Source: Acidobacteriota bacterium
GTDB taxonomy: Bacteria; Acidobacteriota; Terriglobia; Terriglobales; Acidobacteriaceae
DNA: 64,000 bases
NCBI GenBank assembly: GCA_018268915.1
Contig: JAFDVQ010000011.1
Location: 62,001-126,000 of the forward strand
Reading direction: 5' to 3'
Under the pieces are notes generated by a model. The model was not told the origin of the DNA. It was given only the letters and a program-made list of their open reading frames with translations, and made no database searches. Below, one piece after another: positions 7,904-16,826 of the stretch; the first letter of the stretch is position 1; every line of letters starts with the position of its first letter. Both the position numbers and the translations under genes were made by a program.

Positions 7904-10381
7904 TCACTCTGCCCGCAATGCATTCACGGGATTGACCTGCGAGGCGCGGCGCGACGGCAGATAGCAGGCAAGCAGGGCTATCCCCAGGACCGCGATCGTC
8001 GAGAGCGAATAGGTGAGCGGGTCCATGGGGCTGACCTTGAAGAGAATCGAGCTCATGAAGCGCATGGTCCCGAACGCAGCTCCAACTCCGAAGGCTGCGC
8101 CGATGCCTGCAAGAAGGAGGCCCTGGCGAACGAACATGCTGGTGAGGTGGTCGCGCTGCGCTCCGAGGGCCATGCGGATACCGATTTCCCGGGTGCGCTG
8201 AGAGACGGCGTAGGAGATGACTCCGTAGATTCCGACGATGCCGAGGAGAAGAGCCATGCCTCCGGCGACGCAGAGCATGATAAGCGTGAAGGAAGTGCGG
8301 GCCATGGACTTGGTATAGAGTTCGCCTACGGTTCCGGTTTCGGCGAGGGGCATTTCTCCGTTGATGGACCAGACTGCCTGCTGCACTTGGGTGAGGAACG
8401 CGGCGGAGCCGGCGCGCGGTGATCGAACGACATAGGTGAGGCCGCGGCGGATGTCTTCTTTCTGGCCTTCGAAACGATCGCGCCAGATAGGCCAGTAAAC
8501 CGTACTAGGCGCCTTCTTGCTGACGCCGTCGTAATAAACGTCGCGCGAGACGCCGACGATTTGCCGCCAGTCGTCGTTGGTGCCAACTCGAATTTTCTTC
8601 CCGATGGCGTTTTCCGCGGAGCCCCAGTATTCGCGGGCGAGGTTTTCAGATATGAGGGCTATAGGGCGTTTCTGATAACTCTCGGCCCAGGTGAGGTCGC
8701 GGCCTGCAACGAGCGAAATCCCGACAGTGGAGAAGTAGCCGGGCGAGACGAAAATGAAGCGGCGAATGGGAGGGAGTTCACCCTCCCGATAGGTGCGGTC
8801 CTGCGCGAAGATGGGATCGTTGGAGTCGTGTCCGTCCATCGGGATCTCGGTGGAGAAGGCGACGGAGGAGACGTTGGGAATAGCGGCCAGTTTGTCGGCG
8901 ATGGCTTGCTCGGCGCGAAGGACGTGTTCCTTGTCGGATTCGGGAATGGTGGTTTCGGGGATGTAGATGCGGAATTTTTCGAGCGAGGCAGGCTCCGTAA
9001 ACCCTGGAGAGACGTTGGCGAGCGCTCGGAAGGTTCGGATCATCAAGCCAGAGCAGATAAGAAGGACCAGGGCGAGGGAAACCTGTATGACAACGAGAGC
9101 TTTCCGCGCGCGTTGACGTTCACGACTCTGGGTGCCGGAGCGTCCCCCTTCTCGAAGGCCGGTGTACATGCTGATACCGGAGTACTTCAAAACCGGAAGC
9201 AATCCAATCACTATGCTGACAAAAAGTGTGGCGCCGAGCGTGAAAAGCAGAACGGGAGGCGTGATGCCGATCTCGTGAATGCGTGGAAGTCCGGTTGGCG
9301 CCATTGAGACCAGCAGGCGCAAGGCACCGAAGGCCAGAGCGAGGCCGATGACGCCGCCTGTGACGCCAAGTGTAAGGCTTTCGATAAGCAGGCCGGCGGT
9401 TATGCTGGCGCGGCCCGCCCCGAGCGCAGAACGGACTGCCAGTTCCTGGCGACGTCCTTCAACGCGAACGAGGAGCAGGTTTGCGACGTTGGCGCAGGCG
9501 ACGAGGAGGACGACGAGGATCGATCCCATAAGAACCCAGAGAACGTTGCCGATGTCCCCGATGACGTCGTGCTTAAGGGTGTGGAGATTGGCTCGCACCT
9601 TGGCTGACTCGAAGATGCCGGCGGGGAAGCCCTCTGGCGCCGGGAAGCTTCGAATGCCGATGGGCAGGAGGCGATCAATGTCAGCGTTCGCCTCCTTAAG
9701 GGTGACACCTGGCTTCATGCGGGCGATGCCGCGAAAGCTGAAGTTGCCGAGCTTTGTCGTGGCGCGATCGATCTGCATGGGCAGAAAAATGGCCGCGTCG
9801 TAGTCGTCGAGGAAGGTAAAGTCTCGAGGAAGAACTCCGATGATTTCGCGGGCGGTGCCATCGACAGTCAGGGAACGGCCAATCACGGATTTGTCGCCGC
9901 CGAATTTGCGCTGCCAGTAGGCGTGAGAGATAAGAATGGTCTTCGGTGCGTTGGGCGAATCGTCCTGGCGGGTGAAAATTCTACCTAGCTCGGGCTTGAC
10001 GCCGAGCATGGGAAAGACGCCATCGGTCACGTCGAGGCCGTTGATGTGTTCGGGCTGGCCGACTCCGGTGATCGAAAGCGAGTCGCCGTTGTACATACCG
10101 ACATCTTGAAGAGTCTTGCTCTGCTCGCGGTCGGTGAAGTAGAGGAAGGGCGCCATGTTGAGCTCGTCGAAGCCTATTCCAGTAGCGCTATGCCAGATTC
10201 CTATGAGTTGGTCGGCCTGTGGATAGCTGAGCGGCTTGAGCAGGACGGCGTCAACAACTCCGAAGACCACGGCGTTGGCGCCGATACCGATGGTCAGCGT
10301 GATCAGGATGATCGACGTAAAGAGTGGGGCGCGAAGGAGGCGGCGAACTACCTGCTTAAGCTGATCTCTCAAAAAGGTCAT
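7904..10381 (-). CDS. ADOP-type ABC transporter permease (MacB/FtsX family)
   Basis: The 825-residue protein has the duplicated MacB-PCD plus FtsX architecture of acidobacterial duplicated orphan permeases. It starts with TM1 (about 19-45, TSIILITLTIGIGANAVVFG) and an extracytoplasmic MacB domain (about 60-240). Next are three helices with VACANVANLLLVR and RRQELAVRSALGAGR (about 275-400), a fourth TM, a second periplasmic domain (about 450-680) and a final FtsX unit with TREIGIRMALGAQRDH. Both halves keep the cytoplasmic coupling sequence R.EL/I..R.ALGA. No ATPase gene is nearby, as usual for this family. The substrate is unknown. The start is an ATG at 10381 with AGGA upstream, divergent from the Oar-like receptor. 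Confidence 0.9.
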   Translation of the reverse strand: MTFLRDQLKQVVRRLLRAPLFTSIILITLTIGIGANAVVFGVVDAVLLKPLSYPQADQLIGIWHSATGIGFDELNMAPFLYFTDREQSKTLQDVGMYNGDSLSITGVGQPEHINGLDVTDGVFPMLGVKPELGRIFTRQDDSPNAPKTILISHAYWQRKFGGDKSVIGRSLTVDGTAREIIGVLPRDFTFLDDYDAAIFLPMQIDRATTKLGNFSFRGIARMKPGVTLKEANADIDRLLPIGIRSFPAPEGFPAGIFESAKVRANLHTLKHDVIGDIGNVLWVLMGSILVVLLVACANVANLLLVRVEGRRQELAVRSALGAGRASITAGLLIESLTLGVTGGVIGLALAFGALRLLVSMAPTGLPRIHEIGITPPVLLFTLGATLFVSIVIGLLPVLKYSGISMYTGLREGGRSGTQSRERQRARKALVVIQVSLALVLLICSGLMIRTFRALANVSPGFTEPASLEKFRIYIPETTIPESDKEHVLRAEQAIADKLAAIPNVSSVAFSTEIPMDGHDSNDPIFAQDRTYREGELPPIRRFIFVSPGYFSTVGISLVAGRDLTWAESYQKRPIALISENLAREYWGSAENAIGKKIRVGTNDDWRQIVGVSRDVYYDGVSKKAPSTVYWPIWRDRFEGQKEDIRRGLTYVVRSPRAGSAAFLTQVQQAVWSINGEMPLAETGTVGELYTKSMARTSFTLIMLCVAGGMALLLGIVGIYGVISYAVSQRTREIGIRMALGAQRDHLTSMFVRQGLLLAGIGAAFGVGAAFGTMRFMSSILFKVSPMDPLTYSLSTIAVLGIALLACYLPSRRASQVNPVNALRAE

Positions 10382-10661
10382 GGAATCCTGATCCTTGGGT
10401 CGGCGCTAGGCCGGATTATGACGGACTCGGCCTTGGATAGGTTTACGCAGAGGCCGGGCAGCCAGTTCGCAAAAAGTGACGAATGGTGAAGACGAATTTT
10501 CAGGCATTTAAGTGACAGGTGAGGTTTATCGATTTTGTGGGTCTGTACTGGGACAAATTGCGGGGCAGAAGGATTGTGAAATGTCCGTGATTTGCTGGAT
10601 TCCCAACCCATTGGCCTATTGACATTGCGGGCCGGAGAAACCAAGATGGACAGTCGGCAAA

Positions 10662-10675
10662 TGGTAACGTTCCCA
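10662..10675. promoter_or_regulatory. LacI-family-type operator candidate
   Basis: TGGTAACGTTCCCA is a 14-nt palindrome with one mismatched pair and the central CG typical of LacI/GalR operators (TGnnAnCGnTnnCA). It lies 73 nt upstream of the Oar-like receptor start, in the 366-nt divergent region with the ADOP permease gene. The rest of that region shows no gene. No LacI gene is in the window, so the regulator would be elsewhere. Confidence 0.5.
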
Positions 10676-10747
10676 GCCAGCTCTATTGCCGCGCTCGTCC
10701 CGCAATTCCCAAACAAGTAAGACAGAAATCCGCGAGGAGAAAAGGAT

Positions 10748-13700
10748 ATGCAGATCCTACGCAGGCTGCTGTTCGTTTTTTTGGTAGGCCTAACGCTACA
10801 AGCCTCTCTGGCCAGCGCCCAATCCGACAATTCATCCATCACTGGAACCATCACCGATTCATCAGGAGCGGTAGTCCCGAATGCAACCGTAACCATCACC
10901 AATGAAGCCACAGGGCAAGTTCGGTCGGTGACATCGAACGATTCTGGCTTTTATGCATCGACCAACCTGCCTCCCGGAAACTACACCGTTACTGCGACAT
11001 CGCAGGGTTTCCAGACCTTCACGCAGACACACAATCATCTGCAGCCGAGCATTCCGATGCAGGTCAATGCGTCACTGAGTGTCGGGGCGTCCGCAACAAC
11101 TGTGAATGTCGTAGCCGATGCAAACGTAATCCAGACGCAAACTGCAGCCGTCGGTCAGCTTGTCACCCAGGAGCAGGTCAAGAACATTCAACTCAACGGT
11201 CGAAATCCCATGTACCTCGCTCAGTTGGAGCCGGGTGTTCGCAGAGGCTCGTCCATCTCCAACTTCAACTTTGGCCTCGACAACGGCATCAACATCAACG
11301 GATCAAGCAACCGTGAGAACGGAATGACGTTCGATGGTGCTCCCATGGTGCGCAGCCGCGGCAATGGCACCAGCATCGGAGTTGCCGACACGGATTCAAC
11401 ATCAGAGATGCAGGTGCTGACGGCGGCGTATCCAGCCGAATACGGCCGAGCCTCCGGCGGAATCATCCGTATTGTTCCTAAGAGCGGCGGCAGCAACTTC
11501 CATGGATCGGCGTTCGAATATCTGCGGAATTCGTTTTTCAACGCGAACACGTGGGCTCGCAAATCGACGACAGATCCTCTCATCTATGGACATCCGCCGG
11601 CGTTCCGCTTCAACCAGTTCGGCTGGAATTTCAATGGGCCTGTCTGGATTCCAGGCCTGGGATTCAACAGCGAGCGCAAGAAGCTTTTCTTCCTGGCTGG
11701 GCAGGAGTTTATTCGATACCGCCACGTCGACACGGCGCAGAAGAAGGTGCCTTCCGCGTTGATGCGGACGGGCGACTTCAGCGAACTGCTCGATCCGACA
11801 AGTATCTACAACTATTACGGAAAAGCGGTTCAGATCTCGAGCCCCACGACCGGTCTGCCTTACGCAGGAAACATCATTCCTGCCGGCGAGCTGAGCGCGA
11901 ACGGGCTTGGGCTGCTGGATGCGTACCCAGCTCCGAATGCTGCCAATCCGACCTATGACTGGGTTGACGCAGCAATCTACCCGGAGAATCAGAGGAAAGA
12001 CACGCTGGTGGTGGATTACGTTCCGGGAGACAATCACCACTTGCGTTTCTCGCTGCTCAATTACAACTACGACAGCGTCTCGCCGCACTATGGAAACTTC
12101 AACCGCACGCCGCAGGTATGGCATCGTCCGAACCAGGTGGGAGTAGTCCACTACACCTGGACGGTAAGCCCGACGCTGGTCAACGAGGCTTATGTTTCAG
12201 CCAGTGCCGATCACGTGACGATTGGTATCAACACCGCCAGCGGCTTGTTCGATCGCACGAAGTACGGCATCAACTATCCCTTCCTTTTCGCTCAGAGCGA
12301 CAAGGAGATCCCGAACAAGATCCCGACCATTCAGATCGCGAACTTTGACACGCTCGACGGCGGCCCGTATCCCTCGCACTCGGGCGGCGTGGTGTGGGAC
12401 TTCGCAGACAGCATCACGAAGATCCTGGGCAAGCACACGCTAAAGGCCGGTGTTCTGTATGAGCGTGAGAGCCAGAACGACTTCGACCAGATCAACGTGA
12501 GCTCGACGACTCCGGGAGCAACAAACAATCAGAACGGCTTCTTCACGTTCACAGACACGCGCGGTGGAAATGCTACTTCGAAGGCGGCAGTCGCCAACAC
12601 AGCCCTGGGCTTGTTCGACACCTATGGCGAAATCGGCGTCCGCTCCTACACGATCTTCCTGAGCAACATGTATGAGTACTTCCTACAAGACACGTGGCAT
12701 GTGAGGCCGAACCTGGTGGTCGAGTACGGAATCCGGCACAGCATCATGGAACCGTACTACGCGCGGTGGGGAAATCTTTCGGTCTTCTCGCCGGCGACGT
12801 ACGATCCCCTGACCGCACCGACTGTCGATCCGACAACCGGATTCGTGAGCGGAAGCAATCTATACGACGGCATCGTGATACCAGGCACGCACTTCCCGAG
12901 CAGCGCGAGTGGGCACGTTCCAGACAATATCCTGAACGGGCAGTACAGCGGCCTGTTCCACGGTTTCGATAAAGGATATAACCCGACGGTGTGGACCAAC
13001 ATTCAGCCACGCCTCGGCGTTACGCTTGCTCTTGATTCAAAGACGGTGGTTCGCGCTGGCGCTGGACGGTACTTCGATCGGCTAGGTGTCAGCGACAGCG
13101 TTCACCTTGGTGGCAATCCGCCGTTCCAGCCTTCAGCAACGGTCAGCTATGGCGGCGTTGACACTCCCGGCGGCTCGGGAGCAAACAACTACCCCATTAA
13201 CATGACGTCGTATGCCTACAACTTCCCCTCGCCGGAAGCATGGTCCTGGACGCTAACCACGGAGCACGAGTTCTCGAAGGTTGGCGTTGCAACGCTCGGC
13301 TATGTCGGACGTCGCGGGCTTCACCTGCAACACCTGGAGAACATCAACCAGTTGCAGCCGGGAACGCGCCAGGCAAATCCAACGGTGGCGAAGCCGGATG
13401 CTCTGAGGCCATTCCAGGGATTCTCTGTGATTCAGCAAGAGACAACCGATGCACGTTCGACCTATCACGGTTTGCAGGCGAACCTGAAGCACCGCGTAAG
13501 CCGCGGTCTGACGTTCGGCATTGCTTACACATGGTCGAAGAGCATGGATACGGCGTCAGATGCGGGAACGAACATTCCAAACTACTTTGATCCTCACGAG
13601 TTCTACGGACCAAGCGACTATGACACCAAGCACATGCTGGTGATCAACTACGTCTGGGACATGGGATTCGCAGACCATTGGTCGAACTGGGCAGCGCGCA

Positions 13701-14185
13701 ACGTGATCGGCAGGTGGCAACTGTCGGGAACTTCGCAATTCCAGAGCGGCTATCCGCTGAACGTCTCTACTGGCGACGATTTTGCAGGGGTTGGTCCGGG
13801 ATCGGGCAACCAGTTGTGGAACCGAACTGGGCCAGTGAACCTGTTGAAGCACAGCTCGCCAAACAATACCAAGAACGCATACTGGTTCGACACGAGCGTA
13901 TACCAAAAGCCGGCAGCGGGGACGTTTGCTCCGGAGGGAATGCGCAACCAGGTGTATGGTCCGGGATTCCAAAGCTGGAATATCGCCATGCAGAAGGCGT
14001 TTCCCATCGTGCGAGAATCGAGCCGCCTGCTCTTCAAGGCAGAGGCCTTCAACTTCATCAACCATCCGAACCTGGATAACCCGCAAACGAACCCGACAAG
14101 CAGCACGTTCGGCAAGGTAACGGGCAAAGGCGCAACCTACGCATCGGATCGGCAGATGCAGTTCAGCCTTCGTTACGAGTTCTAA
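10748..14185 (+). CDS. Oar-like TonB-dependent receptor with carboxypeptidase-regulatory domain
   Basis: The 1145-residue protein starts with a Sec signal peptide (about 1-25, ASLASAQS). A CarboxypepD_reg-like Ig domain follows (about 28-110, SITGTITDSSGAVVPNATVT). Next is a plug-like region (about 125-240, with NIQLNGRNPMYLAQLEPGV and AEYGRASGGIIRIVPKSGG) and a long beta-barrel ending in the aromatic terminal strand RQMQFSLRYEF. This is the usual acidobacterial TonB-dependent/Oar-like outer-membrane receptor. A strong ribosome site (GAGGAGAAAAGG) precedes the ATG. Such receptors import polymers or oligosaccharides; the upstream LacI-type operator supports a carbohydrate role. Energy would come from a TonB-ExbBD system such as that at 52.7-56 kb. 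A strong terminator follows. Confidence 0.9.
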   Translation: MQILRRLLFVFLVGLTLQASLASAQSDNSSITGTITDSSGAVVPNATVTITNEATGQVRSVTSNDSGFYASTNLPPGNYTVTATSQGFQTFTQTHNHLQPSIPMQVNASLSVGASATTVNVVADANVIQTQTAAVGQLVTQEQVKNIQLNGRNPMYLAQLEPGVRRGSSISNFNFGLDNGININGSSNRENGMTFDGAPMVRSRGNGTSIGVADTDSTSEMQVLTAAYPAEYGRASGGIIRIVPKSGGSNFHGSAFEYLRNSFFNANTWARKSTTDPLIYGHPPAFRFNQFGWNFNGPVWIPGLGFNSERKKLFFLAGQEFIRYRHVDTAQKKVPSALMRTGDFSELLDPTSIYNYYGKAVQISSPTTGLPYAGNIIPAGELSANGLGLLDAYPAPNAANPTYDWVDAAIYPENQRKDTLVVDYVPGDNHHLRFSLLNYNYDSVSPHYGNFNRTPQVWHRPNQVGVVHYTWTVSPTLVNEAYVSASADHVTIGINTASGLFDRTKYGINYPFLFAQSDKEIPNKIPTIQIANFDTLDGGPYPSHSGGVVWDFADSITKILGKHTLKAGVLYERESQNDFDQINVSSTTPGATNNQNGFFTFTDTRGGNATSKAAVANTALGLFDTYGEIGVRSYTIFLSNMYEYFLQDTWHVRPNLVVEYGIRHSIMEPYYARWGNLSVFSPATYDPLTAPTVDPTTGFVSGSNLYDGIVIPGTHFPSSASGHVPDNILNGQYSGLFHGFDKGYNPTVWTNIQPRLGVTLALDSKTVVRAGAGRYFDRLGVSDSVHLGGNPPFQPSATVSYGGVDTPGGSGANNYPINMTSYAYNFPSPEAWSWTLTTEHEFSKVGVATLGYVGRRGLHLQHLENINQLQPGTRQANPTVAKPDALRPFQGFSVIQQETTDARSTYHGLQANLKHRVSRGLTFGIAYTWSKSMDTASDAGTNIPNYFDPHEFYGPSDYDTKHMLVINYVWDMGFADHWSNWAARNVIGRWQLSGTSQFQSGYPLNVSTGDDFAGVGPGSGNQLWNRTGPVNLLKHSSPNNTKNAYWFDTSVYQKPAAGTFAPEGMRNQVYGPGFQSWNIAMQKAFPIVRESSRLLFKAEAFNFINHPNLDNPQTNPTSSTFGKVTGKGATYASDRQMQFSLRYEF

Positions 14186-14197
14186 CTGTCTTAACTT

Positions 14198-14245
14198 CGC
14201 CCCCAGCGATCGCCTGTAAGGCGGCTGCTGGGGGCGATTCTTATT
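14198..14245 (+). terminator. Rho-independent terminator after the Oar-like receptor
   Basis: CGCCCCCAGC (14198-14207) pairs with GCTGGGGGCG (14227-14236); an inner CGCC/GGCG stem extends the hairpin and ATTCTTATT follows. It begins 12 nt after the receptor stop. Confidence 0.8.
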
Positions 14246-14302
14246 GTGACGAACAGCTAGCGAGTCTCCTGGTGTGCATCAAAGTCTGTTGTTGGAGGTG
14301 CC

Positions 14303-15004
14303 ATGCCAAATTCGCAAGCGCTTGTCTCGGCCGAACAACTGGCAGCGACAAATACTGCTCGTTATCCGAATGAGACCGCGGAGTATCGTACTGCTCGAAA
14401 TGCACTCCTGGTTGAAGAGCTTGAGTTGCGCAGACATATTGAGCGTGTAGCAGCACAGAGGCGGGCTCTGCCTGCGGGTGGGGAGATTCTCAAGGACTTT
14501 GAGTTTGTATCTGAGGACGGAGCGACGAGGCTGTCAGACCTGTTTGCCGGCAAAAACACTTTGATGGTCTACAGCATGATGTTCGGTCCGCAGCGTAAGG
14601 CGCCCTGCCCGATGTGTACTTCGTTTCTTGCGTCGTGGAATGGAACCGCGACAAATCTGCGCGAGCGGCTCGCGATTGCCGTGACGGCGCGTTCTCCGAT
14701 CGAACGCCTCGTTGAGTACAAGCGGCAGCGCGGTTTTGACAAGCTTCCTTTTGTCTCCGACTTGAGCGGTGAATACACCCGGACCTACGTGAATGCGGAC
14801 GATGCGGACGTTCCAGGCTTCAGCGTGTTCACAAAGCGTGATGGAAGGGTACGTCACTTCTACAGCGGAGAAATGAGCGGCGCGATGGCGGATCTGGGGC
14901 AGGATCCTCGCGGCGCACCAGATCTGGATCCTTTGTGGCTGATGCTGGACATCACACCGGAAGGCAGGGGAACCGACTGGTATCCGAAGCTGGAATACAA
15001 ATAG
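14303..15004 (+). CDS. DUF899 family thioredoxin-like protein
   Basis: The 233-residue protein matches the DUF899 family of predicted thioredoxin-fold proteins. Its N-terminal helix (NALLVEELELRRHIERVAAQRRALP) leads into LKDFEFVSEDGATRLSDLF, then LMVYSMMFGPQRKAPCPMC with a CPMC redox-type pair (about residues 98-101). The C-terminus is DITPEGRGTDWYPKLEYK, a family hallmark. The ribosome site TTGGAGGTGCC precedes the ATG. There is no signal peptide, so it is cytoplasmic. A redox function is inferred from the fold; the substrate is unknown. It has its own transcription unit after the receptor terminator. Confidence 0.85.
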   Translation: MPNSQALVSAEQLAATNTARYPNETAEYRTARNALLVEELELRRHIERVAAQRRALPAGGEILKDFEFVSEDGATRLSDLFAGKNTLMVYSMMFGPQRKAPCPMCTSFLASWNGTATNLRERLAIAVTARSPIERLVEYKRQRGFDKLPFVSDLSGEYTRTYVNADDADVPGFSVFTKRDGRVRHFYSGEMSGAMADLGQDPRGAPDLDPLWLMLDITPEGRGTDWYPKLEYK

Positions 15005-15008
15005 GAGA

Positions 15009-15437
15009 TTACCTGACGCTGATTACTCGCTGTTTCTTGTCTTTGTCTGTCAGAGTGATCGTTGTGTCGCCGCCATCCGCATTCAGAACTAAATAGGTTG
15101 GGTCGACTCCTCCGCTGAGATCGATCCCTGACCCCTGCTCAGACGTTGCGATCTTGACCGACGGCCGTCCGTCAGGGCGAATAAGACGAAAGACGACCGA
15201 CTCGGGGTATATCTTGCCGGATTGATCTGACAGGGAACCGTCTGACCGGCGCGCAGGGCCCGCAGGGATGACTGTGATCGACGCCCGAAGCTTGCCGGTA
15301 GGATCGACGATCTCGAGGCCGCGGCCTTTCAAGACAGGGGGCGTGCTATCTGCCGAAACCGGGGCAGTTCTTTGCGACATGGTGACGGCCAATATTCCGA
15401 GATTCAGAACTGTGAGCAGAAGAGATACACGCTGCAT
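15009..15437 (-). CDS. small exported or membrane-anchored protein, unknown
   Basis: The ATG at 15437 has a near-perfect ribosome site (AAGGAGG, 8 nt upstream), so it is preferred over an upstream in-frame GTG-type start at 15545. The 142-residue product has an N-terminal hydrophobic segment (VSLLLTVLNLGILAVTM). A beta-rich domain follows that repeats the pattern GLEIVDPTGKLRASITV, VFRLIRPDGRPSVKIATSE and LVLNADGGDTTITLTDKDKK. These D.G/DG-containing strands suggest a small repeat fold, but no named family is recognised. The gene lies 3 nt downstream of the stop of nothing else on its strand; it is tail to tail with the DUF899 gene (4 nt apart). Confidence 0.7.
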   Translation of the reverse strand: MQRVSLLLTVLNLGILAVTMSQRTAPVSADSTPPVLKGRGLEIVDPTGKLRASITVIPAGPARRSDGSLSDQSGKIYPESVVFRLIRPDGRPSVKIATSEQGSGIDLSGGVDPTYLVLNADGGDTTITLTDKDKKQRVISVR

Positions 15438-15548
15438 GGAAGATCCTCCTTGTGAAGCCGTAGGATTCCTTGTCGCTGGGTATCGCTTGAAGAAGCTGTG
15501 GATGATCAATGCTCGCGACCGGCCACAGCCACTGCAATCCAGCATTTG

Positions 15549-16589
15549 TTACTTGATGCCGATCACCATGGAGTCCGGGCCGACAAGGTGCTCGACGCGA
15601 GTTTCGCGGAAGCCGGCTTCTTTCATCCACCCGATGCAGTCGGCTCCCGTGTAGTCGAAGCCGCCGGGTGTTTCGATCAGCATGTTGAGACTCATGAGAA
15701 GGCCGAAGGCATTCTTGCGTCGTTCGTCGTCGATGATGCTGTCATAGGCAATGAATGCGCCGCCTTCGGGAAGAGCTTCATAGGCTTTGCGCACAAGCAT
15801 CTTCTTCTCTTCCAGATTCCAGTCGTGGAGGATGTGGCCCATCAGGATGACATCGACTTTGGGGAGTGGATCGGTGAAGAAGCTGCCCGGCTGAAAGCGG
15901 AGACGCGATGATAGACCGTTCTGCTCGGCGTATTCCTCGAAGATGGGCGCTACTTCGGGCAAATCAAAGCCAATGCCGTTGATGTGCGCATTCTTGAGCG
16001 CGACCTGAACTATGAGATCACCCTGCGCCGTGCCGCAATCGGCAGCTGCCTTGTACTTGTCCCATGGAAACTTCGCAGCGATGGCCATGTTGGCGCCGCG
16101 GCTGACCCCGGTCATTGCGCGGAGAAAACCCTTGAGCCGGGTGGGGTCGGCGTATAGCGCGGAAAAGGTGTCGGCCTCGTGAGCGGCCTCGTTCTGGTTT
16201 TCGCCCGTGCGTAGCGCAAGGGTGAGATGACGCCAATGGTGATAAAGACGCTTATTCGCCATCTCAAGGATGCCACCTATATAGGATGGCTTGTGCTTGT
16301 CGAGGAAGACGTCGCTGGAGGGCGTGTTTCGGTACTGGCCATTCTCGCGCTCGAGGAAACTGAGGGATACAAGTGCGTCGAGGAAGTCGCGCGAGGAGCG
16401 GGGATGAAGTCCCAGACGTCCGGTTAGCGCGTCCAGGCTCTCGGGGCCGCGAGCAAGTTCAGTGAAGACCTCCATCTCGACAGCGCTGAGAAGTGTTTTG
16501 GACGCCCAGAAGGCGAGGCCGGTTTGAAGAATGTGATCGGGCGAGATTGAAGGCACAGCCTTCTCGGGTGATACTGCAGGCGCGGTCAT
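15549..16589 (-). CDS. SAM-dependent O-methyltransferase (family 2 type)
   Basis: The 346-residue protein has the layout of small-molecule O-methyltransferases such as hydroxyneurosporene or caffeic-acid types. An N-terminal winged-helix dimerisation region (about 20-95, with LHPRSSRDFLDALVSLSFL) precedes a Rossmann methyltransferase domain. Motif I is AAADCGTAQGDL (about 184-195), and the acceptor-base region is ILMGHILHDWN (His-Asp, about 252-262). A GAGGAACAAC ribosome site precedes the ATG at 16589. The substrate cannot be told from the sequence, and no biosynthetic neighbours identify it. Confidence 0.85.
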   Translation of the reverse strand: MTAPAVSPEKAVPSISPDHILQTGLAFWASKTLLSAVEMEVFTELARGPESLDALTGRLGLHPRSSRDFLDALVSLSFLERENGQYRNTPSSDVFLDKHKPSYIGGILEMANKRLYHHWRHLTLALRTGENQNEAAHEADTFSALYADPTRLKGFLRAMTGVSRGANMAIAAKFPWDKYKAAADCGTAQGDLIVQVALKNAHINGIGFDLPEVAPIFEEYAEQNGLSSRLRFQPGSFFTDPLPKVDVILMGHILHDWNLEEKKMLVRKAYEALPEGGAFIAYDSIIDDERRKNAFGLLMSLNMLIETPGGFDYTGADCIGWMKEAGFRETRVEHLVGPDSMVIGIK

Positions 16590-16826
16590 GTTGTTCCTCT
16601 GATTCGGAATTTTGGGGCCCGTTGACCAGCCGACGAGGAAGTGCGAAGAGATTGCGGACGGCGGCGGGAAAGTGATTCAGGGCTATGGAGCGATTTGAGT
16701 GTATACGAGGTGAAGTTCAGGTGAGAACGGCTAAAAGCTAGTAGGGCTGCATACCTGCACGGCCACCGGTAAAGCTGGTATGCTGCCTGCGCAGAGAAAA
16801 GCGATTTACAAGAGGGGTGCACGACG

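Noticed and set aside
10378..10911. 177-codon minus-strand frame upstream of the ADOP permease
   Set aside because: It covers the divergent promoter region and the antisense of the receptor signal peptide, and has no recognisable domain.
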